Below, piece after piece: positions 1 through 7,711 of a stretch of DNA of 39,317 nt (positions within the stretch are counted from its first letter, which is position 1; every line of letters begins with the position of its first letter). Origin of the DNA: a virus. Below the pieces are notes generated by a model. It saw only the letters and a list, made by a program, of their open reading frames with translations, did no database searches and had not been told where the DNA came from. Position numbers and translations under genes: made by a program. The stretch is taken from IMG/VR virus record IMGVR_UViG_3300042430_001943, positions 1 to 39,317 of that record; one strand, written 5' to 3'.

Positions 1-363
1 ACCATTGTATTTTAGGAACGCAAGTTTGTATCTGCTCTGCGGTAGTGTGTTAATAAAATCACTAGTCAGCATACAATTTGCTGTAGCTGTGCTGACATTA
101 CTAACCGTTACACTCACGTTTGATACTACGTTGCCTTTTAAATAATCAATAATATAACCACTAAAGGTTAGGCCAGCAATATTAGCCGTCTTTTGATCTT
201 GGTTCTTAAATTTGATAACAATAGGGTTATCTGCCCCGCGATAAATTTCGATTGGTCTTTGATACACGATGTTGTTCCTTCTGTCAGAAATGGCAGGATC
301 GTTATAGTCCAAAATCTGAACAGTGAAAATATTCTGATATAAATAACTTGTGATTACAGGCAC
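1..363 (-). CDS. N-terminal part of a probable virion structural protein
   Basis: An open frame runs off the left edge of the window; 121 codons are visible with no stop. I start it at a GTG (363-361) because AAAGGA lies 10 bases upstream and a late-promoter motif sits 20 bases further up. The protein begins VPVITSYLYQNIFTVQILDY and continues with a beta-rich stretch (EIYRGADNPIVIKFKNQD, then AGLTFSGYIIDY). That pattern resembles the Ig-like N-terminal domains of baseplate or neck proteins in T4-like marine phages. The late promoter supports a virion role. The exact structural part is unknown, and the C-terminus lies outside the window. Confidence 0.6.
   Translation of the reverse strand, partial: MPVITSYLYQNIFTVQILDYNDPAISDRRNNIVYQRPIEIYRGADNPIVIKFKNQDQKTANIAGLTFSGYIIDYLKGNVVSNVSVTVSNVSTATANCMLTSDFINTLPQSRYKLAFLKYNG
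338..345 (+). promoter_or_regulatory. T4-type late promoter (TATAAATA)
   Basis: A perfect TATAAATA lies 55 bases upstream of the plus-strand gene at 401. In T4 this octamer alone is recognised by the gp55 late sigma factor. It sits inside the coding start of the divergent gene at 1-363, so the two late units overlap. Confidence 0.65.
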
Positions 364-383
364 TTTTGCTTGATCCTTTAGAG

Positions 384-391
384 TATTTATC
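384..391 (-). promoter_or_regulatory. T4-type late promoter (GATAAATA)
   Basis: On the minus strand GATAAATA, one base from consensus, ends 20 bases before the GTG start of the probable structural gene. It faces away from the TATAAATA at 338-345; the two octamers are 38 bases apart. Confidence 0.5.
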
Positions 392-400
392 GCGAGTCGT

Positions 401-775
401 ATGGAAGATAGTTACAAGAATTTATTAGACCAATACCCATTTATTAGCTATCTGACCTACGGAGGTAATGACTACATTGGCATTGTACAAAACGCAGATG
501 AGATCATCACTACAATCTACGATTTTTCAGCTCTACGCACGCTAGATCAAAAAGAACGTTTTTTGTCGCTGGCAGATCAGTGGTGGTGGGAAAGTAATAG
601 GCTAGTGCCTATCAATGTATTTCTAAAATTAGATTGGGTAGAGTTTAGACCCTGTTTAAAAACATTCAACAGCAAGGACGTTCTTATACAGCACGGCCCT
701 TACGTTAGTCTAAAAGAAATAGCTCAGAAACGCAGTAAGCGCCGTAGTATTACACTGATTCGCAAAGTAGGTTAG
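401..775 (+). CDS. Conserved T4-like phage protein of unknown function
   Basis: This is the only gene I accept on the plus strand (124 aa). It is rich in aromatic residues (DQWWWESNR near residue 60) and ends in a basic tail (QKRSKRRSITLIRK). I recall similar proteins in T4-like cyanophages but know of no assigned function. No good Shine-Dalgarno is visible, but a perfect late promoter lies upstream, so it is probably expressed late. It converges with the HNH gene and overlaps its end by four bases. Confidence 0.75.
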   Translation: MEDSYKNLLDQYPFISYLTYGGNDYIGIVQNADEIITTIYDFSALRTLDQKERFLSLADQWWWESNRLVPINVFLKLDWVEFRPCLKTFNSKDVLIQHGPYVSLKEIAQKRSKRRSITLIRKVG

Positions 776-1392
776 TTAGTTAACATTAATAGTTCTTCAA
801 GAGTGTATAAACTCTTAGCACCTTTAGATGAATTTTCATTCGCTTCTAAAATTCTTAAATTGGCAGGATGATTTACTACACTTTCTGGCAGACTAGCCAA
901 CCATGAATCCCATATACTAAACTTATGATCAACATGATATGTTCGCTGACCTAAACTATATCCTTGTGCTTTTGCCCATCGCTGTGCTCTAACTCTAATA
1001 CGTCTAGCATATTGCCTAAAATCTTTCATTTGTTCTGGGGTAAAATCTCCCCATTTTTCTTTAATAGACTGTTTTGCTTTTTTGCGAGCAATTTCGTTTC
1101 CGCTACAATGCTCATAGAAACATTTTTTTGTTTCTTCTTTTCTTTTAATAGCGCCTTCCCAACTTTTCTTTGTTCGATTACTTAATTGATCTATATAAGA
1201 AGGGCACTCTTGATATTTTGATTTGCAAGTATACTTGCCGCCAGTATTTCGATGGGTAGCTGTATTACCGCAGCCAAAATGACATAAGGTATCTGCTGGA
1301 ATAGATTGATGAGTTTGTTTATGGTACGAATACATAGCAGGATTATTTGCTATGTATTCACATACAGGACACTTTCTTGGATATGTTATCAT
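772..1392 (-). CDS. HNH-type homing endonuclease with an N-terminal zinc finger
   Basis: The protein (206 aa) starts with a C2H2 finger (CPVC at 8-11, H24 and H28) and has more paired cysteines up to about residue 65. A basic helical middle is followed by YHVDHKFSIWDSW and then HPANLRILEANENSSKGAKS. That C-terminal pattern is typical of free-standing HNH mobile endonucleases in T4-like phages; VDH supplies the metal/catalytic His and the NLR...N segment the rest of the fold. No Shine-Dalgarno is visible, which fits a recently inserted mobile gene. It sits at the border between a late gene and the replication-type genes. Confidence 0.8.
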   Translation of the reverse strand: MITYPRKCPVCEYIANNPAMYSYHKQTHQSIPADTLCHFGCGNTATHRNTGGKYTCKSKYQECPSYIDQLSNRTKKSWEGAIKRKEETKKCFYEHCSGNEIARKKAKQSIKEKWGDFTPEQMKDFRQYARRIRVRAQRWAKAQGYSLGQRTYHVDHKFSIWDSWLASLPESVVNHPANLRILEANENSSKGAKSLYTLEELLMLTN

Positions 1393-1427
1393 ACTATTAT
1401 TTAGTATAATAATTAAAAAAGCACACG

Positions 1428-2018
1428 CTATGATTGCGTTTGTTGTTCTACTAATAAATTCATATTAACGACTACAAGTTGTGCGTAGGAAACGGCATGG
1501 GCACGTTTGAAGTAGTATCCATCATCCGCAGGTTTAGTCCACACATCAGCCGCAACATCTCGCCAAGTCTTACCAATTAAATGTCTTTTAGCTGGACGAA
1601 TAACTGCTAGGAACATAGCCAGTCTAGGAATAGTATCCACAGGCTCAGGCATTTTAAGTAATGTATCATAGTGATTGTTAATGTGAATTAACTGCTGACA
1701 TATTGCCGGATCATATAATCTAGCCCAATCAGGTTCACGCATTAGTTCAACTAGATGTGCTTCATCCCTAACCTGTTTATATAAGTTTACATTAAGAAAG
1801 TCTAACTTCATATAACCACGCTCTTCAGCATCGTTATAATCTAAACTAGAGAATCCTGTAAACGGATCTGTAGGTATATCAGTAGCATAGACACCTGTGT
1901 TATGCTTGGTTAACTTGCCGTCACGAATAATACTAGCCGATGTAGTATCTAATACTGCCAATACCTGCTCACGATCAGCAAAGTCAATGTCAACGTCGGA
2001 CTTAAAACTTTTCAACAC
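1428..2018 (-). CDS. Short protein with DNA polymerase III alpha (DnaE/PolC) palm motifs
   Basis: At 196 aa it is far shorter than bacterial DnaE (over 1,100 aa), yet the order of C-family polymerase motifs is recognisable: SDVDIDFADR (7-16) like the PDxDxDF motif with two catalytic aspartates; HNTGVYATDI (39-48) like the HxAGV motif; GYMKLDFL (68-75) like the KxDFLG motif with the third aspartate; AVIRPAKR (138-145) like the LxRPGPM motif; and AHAVSYAQ (173-180) like SHAxAYA. The GTG start is set by AAGGA seven bases upstream. Polymerase activity is unproven; it could be a reduced nucleotidyltransferase or a binding module. Whether it counts as described depends on a search I cannot run. Confidence 0.6.
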   Translation of the reverse strand: MLKSFKSDVDIDFADREQVLAVLDTTSASIIRDGKLTKHNTGVYATDIPTDPFTGFSSLDYNDAEERGYMKLDFLNVNLYKQVRDEAHLVELMREPDWARLYDPAICQQLIHINNHYDTLLKMPEPVDTIPRLAMFLAVIRPAKRHLIGKTWRDVAADVWTKPADDGYYFKRAHAVSYAQLVVVNMNLLVEQQTQS

Positions 2019-2193
2019 GTAACTTTCCTTGAGCTGTCATAGGAGCATTGTCCTGTGCTAGATGTAAATTCTCTGAAATATATTCTGTACGGCGTTCTAC
2101 TTCTTCAATAGCAAACTTCACCAACAACAATTCAGTTTGTAGGCTAATTATCTCGCCCTTGATTTCATTCAATAATGCTACAACTTCTTCCAT
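2002..2193 (-). CDS. Small coiled-coil protein, unknown function
   Basis: A 63-aa acidic protein whose first 45 residues form regular heptads (LLNEIKGEIISLQTELLLVK), predicting a coiled coil. Its ATG overlaps the stop of the upstream gene (TAATG) and its end overlaps the DnaE-like gene by 17 bases, so the three are probably translationally coupled. It could be a partner of a neighbour, but nothing identifies one. Confidence 0.7.
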   Translation of the reverse strand: MEEVVALLNEIKGEIISLQTELLLVKFAIEEVERRTEYISENLHLAQDNAPMTAQGKLRVEKF

Positions 2194-2891
2194 TATAAGC
2201 CTGCCTCTTTAAGAATTTGTTTAACCCACTCTGTATCTGCCAGATAGTCTTGGAACCTACGTTGCCAAAAGTCCGGGTCTATCCACGGAAGAATGATAGC
2301 AATCTGTTCTTCAGTGAGTCCACTAAGAAATTCGACCCCGCTATCACAATTAAAAACAATCCAAGGACTAACACGACCATTGGCAATATGATGGCAAATC
2401 CTATTCTCATTGCCATATCTAAAATAGTCATTGAAGCTGGCAAGCATTTTAGTCTCATCTGTATATTCCTGCATTTCTGTTAGGGCACGTTCAATCGCAT
2501 CTTGAACTGCTTCTTTCTTAAGGTATGTGTGTAGATATTCTACATAGACCTTGTCATGACACCAATGGTCAAGTTTCTTATTTTCTTTAATCACATACTC
2601 AATGAACATACGCGGATTCACAGCACGTATAGCCACCATGTGACGACCAAACTTAACAAAGGCACTGTAGTAAGGACTGTCTACAAATTCCTTATAGCCT
2701 TTGAGTTTAGCTGAACCCTGTGTCATTTCATAAAATCGTAGATATGCCTGTAGCCCAAACTGTACACCAATTTCTTTTTCCTGTTGGTAACGACGTTTAG
2801 TTTCACAAAGATGCGCCGAAAGAGTAGATTCTTTACGAAACTCTTTATCGCAATATCTACACTTATAACTTGGACTTGACTTGTTTGTCAT
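2193..2891 (-). CDS. Phage protein with an N-terminal C2H2-like zinc finger
   Basis: YKCRYCDKEFRKESTLSAHLC near the N-terminus is a zinc finger. The rest is a helical region rich in Trp, Tyr and His without a motif I can name. I place the start at the internal ATG (2891; 232 aa), just before the finger; an upstream ATG at 2936 would add 15 residues inside the neighbouring gene. Similar proteins occur in T4-like marine phages, to my recollection without a function. The finger suggests nucleic acid or protein binding. Confidence 0.7.
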   Translation of the reverse strand: MTNKSSPSYKCRYCDKEFRKESTLSAHLCETKRRYQQEKEIGVQFGLQAYLRFYEMTQGSAKLKGYKEFVDSPYYSAFVKFGRHMVAIRAVNPRMFIEYVIKENKKLDHWCHDKVYVEYLHTYLKKEAVQDAIERALTEMQEYTDETKMLASFNDYFRYGNENRICHHIANGRVSPWIVFNCDSGVEFLSGLTEEQIAIILPWIDPDFWQRRFQDYLADTEWVKQILKEAGL

Positions 2892-3339
2892 CGAGCCCGT
2901 GTTTTCTTGCCAGGTCTGTAATATCTCTTTTATCATTGATTGCCGCTAACAATTCTATTTCATCTTGTTTAAGTTCTGGATAAAGTTCTGCTAGGAACTT
3001 TTCTGCTTTGTTATTGCCGCCTTCTTTCTTTTTACTAGCCTGCCAGTAGTGCTTTTGCTTGCCCATGCCGGGACTAACTGTAGAACATAGTAACCACTGT
3101 AGTTTAGGATGTTTGCCTAGATCAAAGAAGTTCTTATTTACACGTTCATTTGTGGCCATTAGATAGTAGGCCTGTAGATCATTACTACCTTCTACACTAG
3201 CACCATAGCGCAACATTAGATACGTGCTAAACTGTTTACGTTCTTCATCAGTGAACTTATCATAGTACTTACGATCCTTACGATCAAAGGCCGCCATTTC
3301 ATTACCTATGTAAAGCGGACTGTTAAAATCTGTGGCCAT
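2863..3339 (-). CDS. Conserved T4-like phage protein, possibly gp62-like
   Basis: A 158-aa protein with a helical core (FSTYLMLRYGASV, LQAYYLMATNERVNKNFFDL, HPKLQWLL) and a C-terminal segment resembling a helix-turn-helix (DITDLARKHGLDDKQVKSK). Size and helix pattern recall the small clamp-loader subunit gp62 of T4-like phages, but the usual partner gp44 is not next to it, so I give no symbol. It overlaps the zinc-finger gene downstream. Confidence 0.6.
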   Translation of the reverse strand: MATDFNSPLYIGNEMAAFDRKDRKYYDKFTDEERKQFSTYLMLRYGASVEGSNDLQAYYLMATNERVNKNFFDLGKHPKLQWLLCSTVSPGMGKQKHYWQASKKKEGGNNKAEKFLAELYPELKQDEIELLAAINDKRDITDLARKHGLDDKQVKSKL

Positions 3340-3575
3340 TATCTACCTTTGCGCAATACATTTAAAATTTGATTAACACTGGCCTGCATGTCAGTGTACT
3401 TGTTCTTTAGTTTGGCAATTTCTTCCGCTTGGTCTTTAATCATCATTTGTAAGCGTACTACTACATCCTGTTGCTCACGTAGCTTTTTATCCTGACTTAA
3501 TAGGTTAGGACGCGGCGGAGCATTAGGATCAACTGCTCGCTTTTTCTTTGCTTTAAATTGTTCTGGGTTAAACAT
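3339..3575 (-). CDS. Small basic coiled-coil protein, unknown function
   Basis: The first 30 residues of 78 are basic and proline-rich (KAKKKRAVDPNAPPRPN); the rest are heptad repeats ending in Arg. GAGGA lies upstream within the end of the previous gene, supporting the ATG at 3575. The basic N-terminus suggests nucleic acid contact, but no family is recognised. Confidence 0.7.
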   Translation of the reverse strand: MFNPEQFKAKKKRAVDPNAPPRPNLLSQDKKLREQQDVVVRLQMMIKDQAEEIAKLKNKYTDMQASVNQILNVLRKGR

Positions 3576-3792
3576 TTTTATATTCCTCGCTTAACTTATA
3601 TATCATTATAGCATGATCAAGTGCGGTTTGTAAAGTCTTATTTGTCCGAGCCGCACGACGAATTTCACCCCATAATTTATCTTCTTTTATTTGTGCTATT
3701 GGGGTATATTCTGGCACGCTGTCCAGGGGTTCTACGCCACCTTCGTACATCATGTCGTCCGTTATCACAGCGGGATTAAGTTTGATTACCAT
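3568..3792 (-). CDS. Small phage protein, unknown function
   Basis: A 74-aa protein with an acidic N-terminal half and a predicted C-terminal helix (LQTALDHAIMIYKLSEEYKN). It overlaps both neighbours by a few bases, as in a tightly coupled operon. The size is near that of T4 late-transcription accessory proteins, but I see no clamp-binding tail and do not assign one. Confidence 0.65.
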   Translation of the reverse strand: MVIKLNPAVITDDMMYEGGVEPLDSVPEYTPIAQIKEDKLWGEIRRAARTNKTLQTALDHAIMIYKLSEEYKNV

Positions 3793-4286
3793 ATCTTACC
3801 GTAGTCTACTACTTCACTTTGACGGCTAATGTCTTTGACAAAGTAAGCACACATAGGGTGTTCACTTTCGTTAATTGGCACTGCTAACATCTGCCCTGGC
3901 TTAAGTTTAGGGAAATACCATTTGACATCTTGATAGATATCCACTATCTCAATTGGTTCAAACTTAGGTTTAAAGCTGTCTAATGGATTGAATGTAAACA
4001 CACTAAAGCCACGGTCATTAATTGATGTTAATGGGATAACTTCTAGGTCCCCAAAGTCTGGCTCACCGATTAGTACCTGCCAGTCCGCAGGCATTTTAAT
4101 TAGGTTGCCGCCAATGTTTAGGACCAATGCCGGACTGTTGAAACTTTCTAAGAAGATCAAGGGAATAAAGAAATAGTCTGGATTCTTTGGATCACTGTTA
4201 TCTAATATAGCAAAACGTAGATCATCGATCTCGTCTGGTATTTCATTCATCTCATATGCTTGATTTTCTAATGTTAGTATGTACAT
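3786..4286 (-). CDS. Conserved phage protein, unknown function
   Basis: A 166-aa protein rich in beta-strand and aromatic residues (PDYFFIPLIFLESF, KWYFPKLKPGQML, YFVKDISRQSEVVDYG). There is no signal peptide, membrane segment or catalytic motif. It lies two bases from the SGNH-like gene and overlaps the next, in the operon led by the uvsW region. Function is not recognisable by eye. Confidence 0.7.
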   Translation of the reverse strand: MYILTLENQAYEMNEIPDEIDDLRFAILDNSDPKNPDYFFIPLIFLESFNSPALVLNIGGNLIKMPADWQVLIGEPDFGDLEVIPLTSINDRGFSVFTFNPLDSFKPKFEPIEIVDIYQDVKWYFPKLKPGQMLAVPINESEHPMCAYFVKDISRQSEVVDYGKIW

Positions 4287-4288
4287 AG

Positions 4289-5005
4289 TTAGTTCCAGTT
4301 AATAGTAAGTTCGTTAAGAGTCTGTAAGAACTCTTGGTGTGCCGCCAACGCATTATGGTTATTGTTTTTGGCAAGACCGTAAGGTAAATCCCAAGGGCCA
4401 GTATCTTCCCAAATAATATCTCTACCCTGCCAATCTTTATGTTTCATTGGACCCGGTATGAATACATAGGGTATATTATTTTTCTCTAATAGATCTAATC
4501 CGCTTTGAAGGTAAAAATAACTTTTTGCTTCTAATAGTCCTATATCAAACAGCTGGCTAGTATAATGTTTAATTGCTGTTTCTTTTTCTTTGGTTAGGTC
4601 ATAGCAGTCTGTCATTTTTGAACTAACAGTATTATTAAGTTCGTTATAGTTCTTAGTTAATCTGGCATATTCAAATTGACCTAAGGGTATTTCAAATCTA
4701 TCTGAACTAGTAGCAGCCACAACGACATAGTCAGGTTTGATTTTTACTGCTTCTTCAATTTGTAGTCTAATAAAAAAATTAGTTGCGCCTGGACTGGCCA
4801 AATTGATATAATCCCATTGTTTATCTACAGCATATAGATCAACAAAATTCACATTGTGTGAGTAATTAAACTCTGCCATTTCATCTAACACACTAGCAGT
4901 AAAATCGTAGGTATCAAATTTTGGCCAGTCACTGCCCTGTATCTCTCGGTACTTAAAATAACTAGTAGTTAAAAAACTACATCCACAGGCTACTAAGGTT
5001 GTCAC
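4289..5005 (-). CDS. SGNH/GDSL-like hydrolase
   Basis: The start GCSF block (ACGCSFLTTS) carries the nucleophile serine expected in SGNH esterases, a DYVVVAATSSDR stretch follows the second strand, and NHNALAAHQEF near the end offers the usual Asn/His pair. The GTG at 5005 is preferred because it overlaps the uvsW stop as GTGA and has AAAGG ten bases upstream; a TTG at 5011 is too close to that site. The substrate is unknown; phages use such enzymes for deacetylating glycans or as virion parts. Confidence 0.65.
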   Translation of the reverse strand: MTTLVACGCSFLTTSYFKYREIQGSDWPKFDTYDFTASVLDEMAEFNYSHNVNFVDLYAVDKQWDYINLASPGATNFFIRLQIEEAVKIKPDYVVVAATSSDRFEIPLGQFEYARLTKNYNELNNTVSSKMTDCYDLTKEKETAIKHYTSQLFDIGLLEAKSYFYLQSGLDLLEKNNIPYVFIPGPMKHKDWQGRDIIWEDTGPWDLPYGLAKNNNHNALAAHQEFLQTLNELTINWN

Positions 5006-6459
5006 TGCCAATCTACCTTTTCAACCACAAACGGATAGTTTGCTTCGTTGTAAAATTTCTTACGTGTTGTAATATGCCGTTTGGCAAATTTACATGTTGA
5101 TGTTACGTCCCAGATCTGAACAAAGTCTTTATCTTCTGCTTTACGAATACCACGTCCAATGCTTTGAATAACCCTGACAAAACTCTTACCAGGTTCGATA
5201 AGTACAAGATTAAAAATACGAGGAATATTAATACCCACTGCCGCAACACCGTAAGTGGCCACAGCAACCACGTCATCACTTGTGGCAAACTCATCATAGC
5301 TTTCTTTTCTATCATCTGCTTTAGTTCCCCCAGAAACAAACACAGCACCTCTAATCTTTTCAATCAATGCCTTACCTGGTGCTATACGATCAACTAATAC
5401 CAATGTGTTGCCTGTCTTGCGTATGCTTTCTACCAGCTGTGCGATGTAGTCTAGTCTACCTTCTGTTTCTAATAGATAGCGTAACTCGCTTTGATAGTCC
5501 TTGTACTCTACATGATCAATTAACTGTAGTATATTCACATGACAGTTGGCCAACACACCCTGTTCTTGTAGTTCACTAGCACTGAGTTTACCTATCACAG
5601 GGCCAAGACTACACAGTAGACTAACCTGCTCATATGGCTCTTTGGGTATGGTACCAGTTAGGCCCCAACGAATTGGTATGTGTGACATTACTCCAGTGAG
5701 CAAGGTCTTAAGCGCATCTGCTTTGGCCATGTGTACTTCGTCAACCATTACACAGACAACACCCTCAATGAACTCACCGATAGTAACATCTGCTTCACCA
5801 CCTTTGGTATTCTTTAATAGAATGTTTAGACTCTGCCAAGTACAGATAGTATGTGTACGACCAAACTCTTTACGATCACCAAAGTATACGCCAACGTCTA
5901 GGCCTAGGTTAATATAGTCTGCTTCTGTTTGTGTTACTAGGCTTTTGTTTGGTACAATGACGATTGTACGCCCATAGGCTTCACAGCTATAACTTAGTGC
6001 GGCTGTCATGATTGTTTTACCAGCACCTGTGGCAATTTCTTGTATACACTGTGGATTGGTTAAGAAGTTATTGACAATGTCAATTTGATAGTCACGTAGG
6101 GTAATAGGCTGTCCTACCATTGGGTGTTTCTCGGGCCATACCTTGTGTGCGAATGTACTCTCTGTTACCTGTTGGAAATCAAACTGTGTACGATAATCTC
6201 TAACATCTTCAATTTCAATGTTATAACCACGACTGTCTAAATAGGGTATAATGTCATTGAGTAGATTAATGTATGTGCTACCGCCCATTTGGAAGTACGC
6301 TACCTTACCATCCCAACGACCCAAACGAACTGCGGGCAAATATCTAGCACCAGGTATTTCATATTTGAACTTGTTACTGAGTTCTTTACGTTCGTGTAGA
6401 TCTAAGCCTTCAATCTTTACGTTCACTTCATCTTTAATTAATAGTCTAGCTGTGGCCAT
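5002..6459 (-). CDS. uvsW: UvsW-type DNA/RNA helicase
   Basis: A superfamily 2 helicase of 485 aa, close to T4 UvsW (about 500). It has an N-terminal domain of about 110 residues, a Q-like LRDYQIDIVNNFL, Walker A ATGAGKT (142-148), a DEVH box, GLTGT, and a C-terminal half with QSIGRGIRK (motif VI). UvsW in T4 unwinds branched DNA and R-loops, driving the switch from origin- to recombination-dependent replication and rescuing stalled forks. Its ATG overlaps the stop of the HARP-like gene upstream and its end overlaps the SGNH gene. Confidence 0.95.
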   Translation of the reverse strand: MATARLLIKDEVNVKIEGLDLHERKELSNKFKYEIPGARYLPAVRLGRWDGKVAYFQMGGSTYINLLNDIIPYLDSRGYNIEIEDVRDYRTQFDFQQVTESTFAHKVWPEKHPMVGQPITLRDYQIDIVNNFLTNPQCIQEIATGAGKTIMTAALSYSCEAYGRTIVIVPNKSLVTQTEADYINLGLDVGVYFGDRKEFGRTHTICTWQSLNILLKNTKGGEADVTIGEFIEGVVCVMVDEVHMAKADALKTLLTGVMSHIPIRWGLTGTIPKEPYEQVSLLCSLGPVIGKLSASELQEQGVLANCHVNILQLIDHVEYKDYQSELRYLLETEGRLDYIAQLVESIRKTGNTLVLVDRIAPGKALIEKIRGAVFVSGGTKADDRKESYDEFATSDDVVAVATYGVAAVGINIPRIFNLVLIEPGKSFVRVIQSIGRGIRKAEDKDFVQIWDVTSTCKFAKRHITTRKKFYNEANYPFVVEKVDWQ

Positions 6460-7583
6460 TAGTTTTTCTCATTTATAATAGTGTTGGTTAGGTACACTAT
6501 CTTCTCTGCTTTGTTTAACCATTCTAGTCGTTTGCCGCCAAACATCATTTCGGCAGTGCTGACAAGTAAAGGCACCGGAAAGTCCCAACACTTAGGAATT
6601 CTACGAGCATATACTACTTTAACACCATATGGGTTATAATTGCTAGTCTTAGTTTTGCCATTATGATCAAAATAAACAATGTCGTCTTGACTAAATCTAC
6701 TCAAATCTAATTCTGTGGACATGCCTGGGTCATATACGCATATTGGATAACGCTGTGTTAGTTCAGCATAGTCTAGTACCCAATCCCAATACCCAGCATC
6801 AGTAACTGGGCTCAGGTGTACATTGTGTCTGGTGCCGATATATTCTAATGCCGGACCGTAATCAATCGAACACTGTTCTAATATGTCGGCATCAACTGTG
6901 TAGCACAACACGCCCGAAGCATCTACTAGTTTAATCGGGTCGTTATCATAACGTTTAATATATTCTAATAGGCTCTTAGCAGCATTAGTGACAGTGTATC
7001 CATCTGCTGTTTTAACTAATTTGATTTCGTATGGTTTCTGTTCTGCCTTTAGTATTTGATCCATTAACGCCAGCAGGCCTTGTGATACTTCAAATTGATT
7101 ACTCTGTGCCCAACTTACTAGCCAGTTGACATTGTATTCAGTAATTGCCACAGCCCACAATTTTTTATCATTGTCCCAGCGAGCAGATCCTTGACTTGAG
7201 TCTTTAAACTCTCGTATCTGTTGTATGTAATCTTGATTGTAGGGAAACTTTAGTTTGATAATATCGTCTTCAATCCAAATTGATCTACTACGATCAATTT
7301 TACGCACTGGCATTCTGAACTGTGGGTTTTCTACAGGAGTAATGTCAATACCGTTGTTGGTAAATTGCCTACGATATTTAAGTATCAGTTTGATCACTAG
7401 CTCGCCTTGACGATCAGTTAACGCTGAACCAAATAATGTATTATTGGCCATGCTGTCTACAATCTGTACATCATATCGAGCAAGACTAATTTTACGCACG
7501 GGTGTGATCCACATGGCTTGACTACCGGGATCGTATCCTGCTAGGTATTCTAAGTAGTCTTCGACATGATGATAGCTTAACAT
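6459..7583 (-). CDS. UvsW-adjacent phage protein with a HARP-like region
   Basis: A 374-aa protein. A segment around 110-165 (IIKLKFPYNQDYIQQIR, then ARWDNDKKLWAVAITEYN) matches the pattern of the HARP domain of SMARCAL1-type annealing helicases (ARWDxxxKxW). No helicase motifs are present here; they lie in the next gene, uvsW, which overlaps it. A natural reading is a DNA-junction binding partner that acts with UvsW in trans. The C-terminal 200 residues are unassigned. A -10-like TATACT stands six bases before the ATG. Confidence 0.65.
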   Translation of the reverse strand: MLSYHHVEDYLEYLAGYDPGSQAMWITPVRKISLARYDVQIVDSMANNTLFGSALTDRQGELVIKLILKYRRQFTNNGIDITPVENPQFRMPVRKIDRSRSIWIEDDIIKLKFPYNQDYIQQIREFKDSSQGSARWDNDKKLWAVAITEYNVNWLVSWAQSNQFEVSQGLLALMDQILKAEQKPYEIKLVKTADGYTVTNAAKSLLEYIKRYDNDPIKLVDASGVLCYTVDADILEQCSIDYGPALEYIGTRHNVHLSPVTDAGYWDWVLDYAELTQRYPICVYDPGMSTELDLSRFSQDDIVYFDHNGKTKTSNYNPYGVKVVYARRIPKCWDFPVPLLVSTAEMMFGGKRLEWLNKAEKIVYLTNTIINEKN

Positions 7584-7589
7584 ACTATT

Positions 7590-7618
7590 AGTATACCTTC
7601 TTTAGTTCTGAATAGCAA
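7590..7618 (-). promoter_or_regulatory. Possible sigma-70 promoter, near-leaderless
   Basis: TTGCTA, 17-base spacer, TATACT, then six bases to the ATG of the HARP-like gene. The -35 matches consensus at 4 of 6. The start point would fall on or beside the ATG. An AGAAGG in the spacer could instead serve as a distant ribosome site on a longer transcript. Confidence 0.4.
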
Positions 7619-7620
7619 GA

Positions 7621-7653
7621 GAAAAAGAAGCCCAAATGTTTCCACTTGGGCTT
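7621..7653 (-). terminator. Rho-independent terminator after fhs
   Basis: The minus strand has AAGCCCAA, a ten-base loop, TTGGGCTT, then CTTTTTC. It lies about 60 bases beyond the fhs stop and separates the fhs unit from the uvsW operon. Confidence 0.85.
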
Positions 7654-7711
7654 AAAGATCCATCACACTAGGAGCTAGACAATAGCGTATGATGGAGTAT
7701 TACAAAAATAT

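Noticed and set aside
2863-3339. Firm assignment as clamp-loader subunit gp62
   Set aside because: Length and helices are suggestive, but gp44 and gp45 are not adjacent and I see no diagnostic residue.
5164-5917. Three plus-strand frames of 70 to 123 codons
   Set aside because: They are antisense to uvsW, whose helicase motifs are unambiguous.
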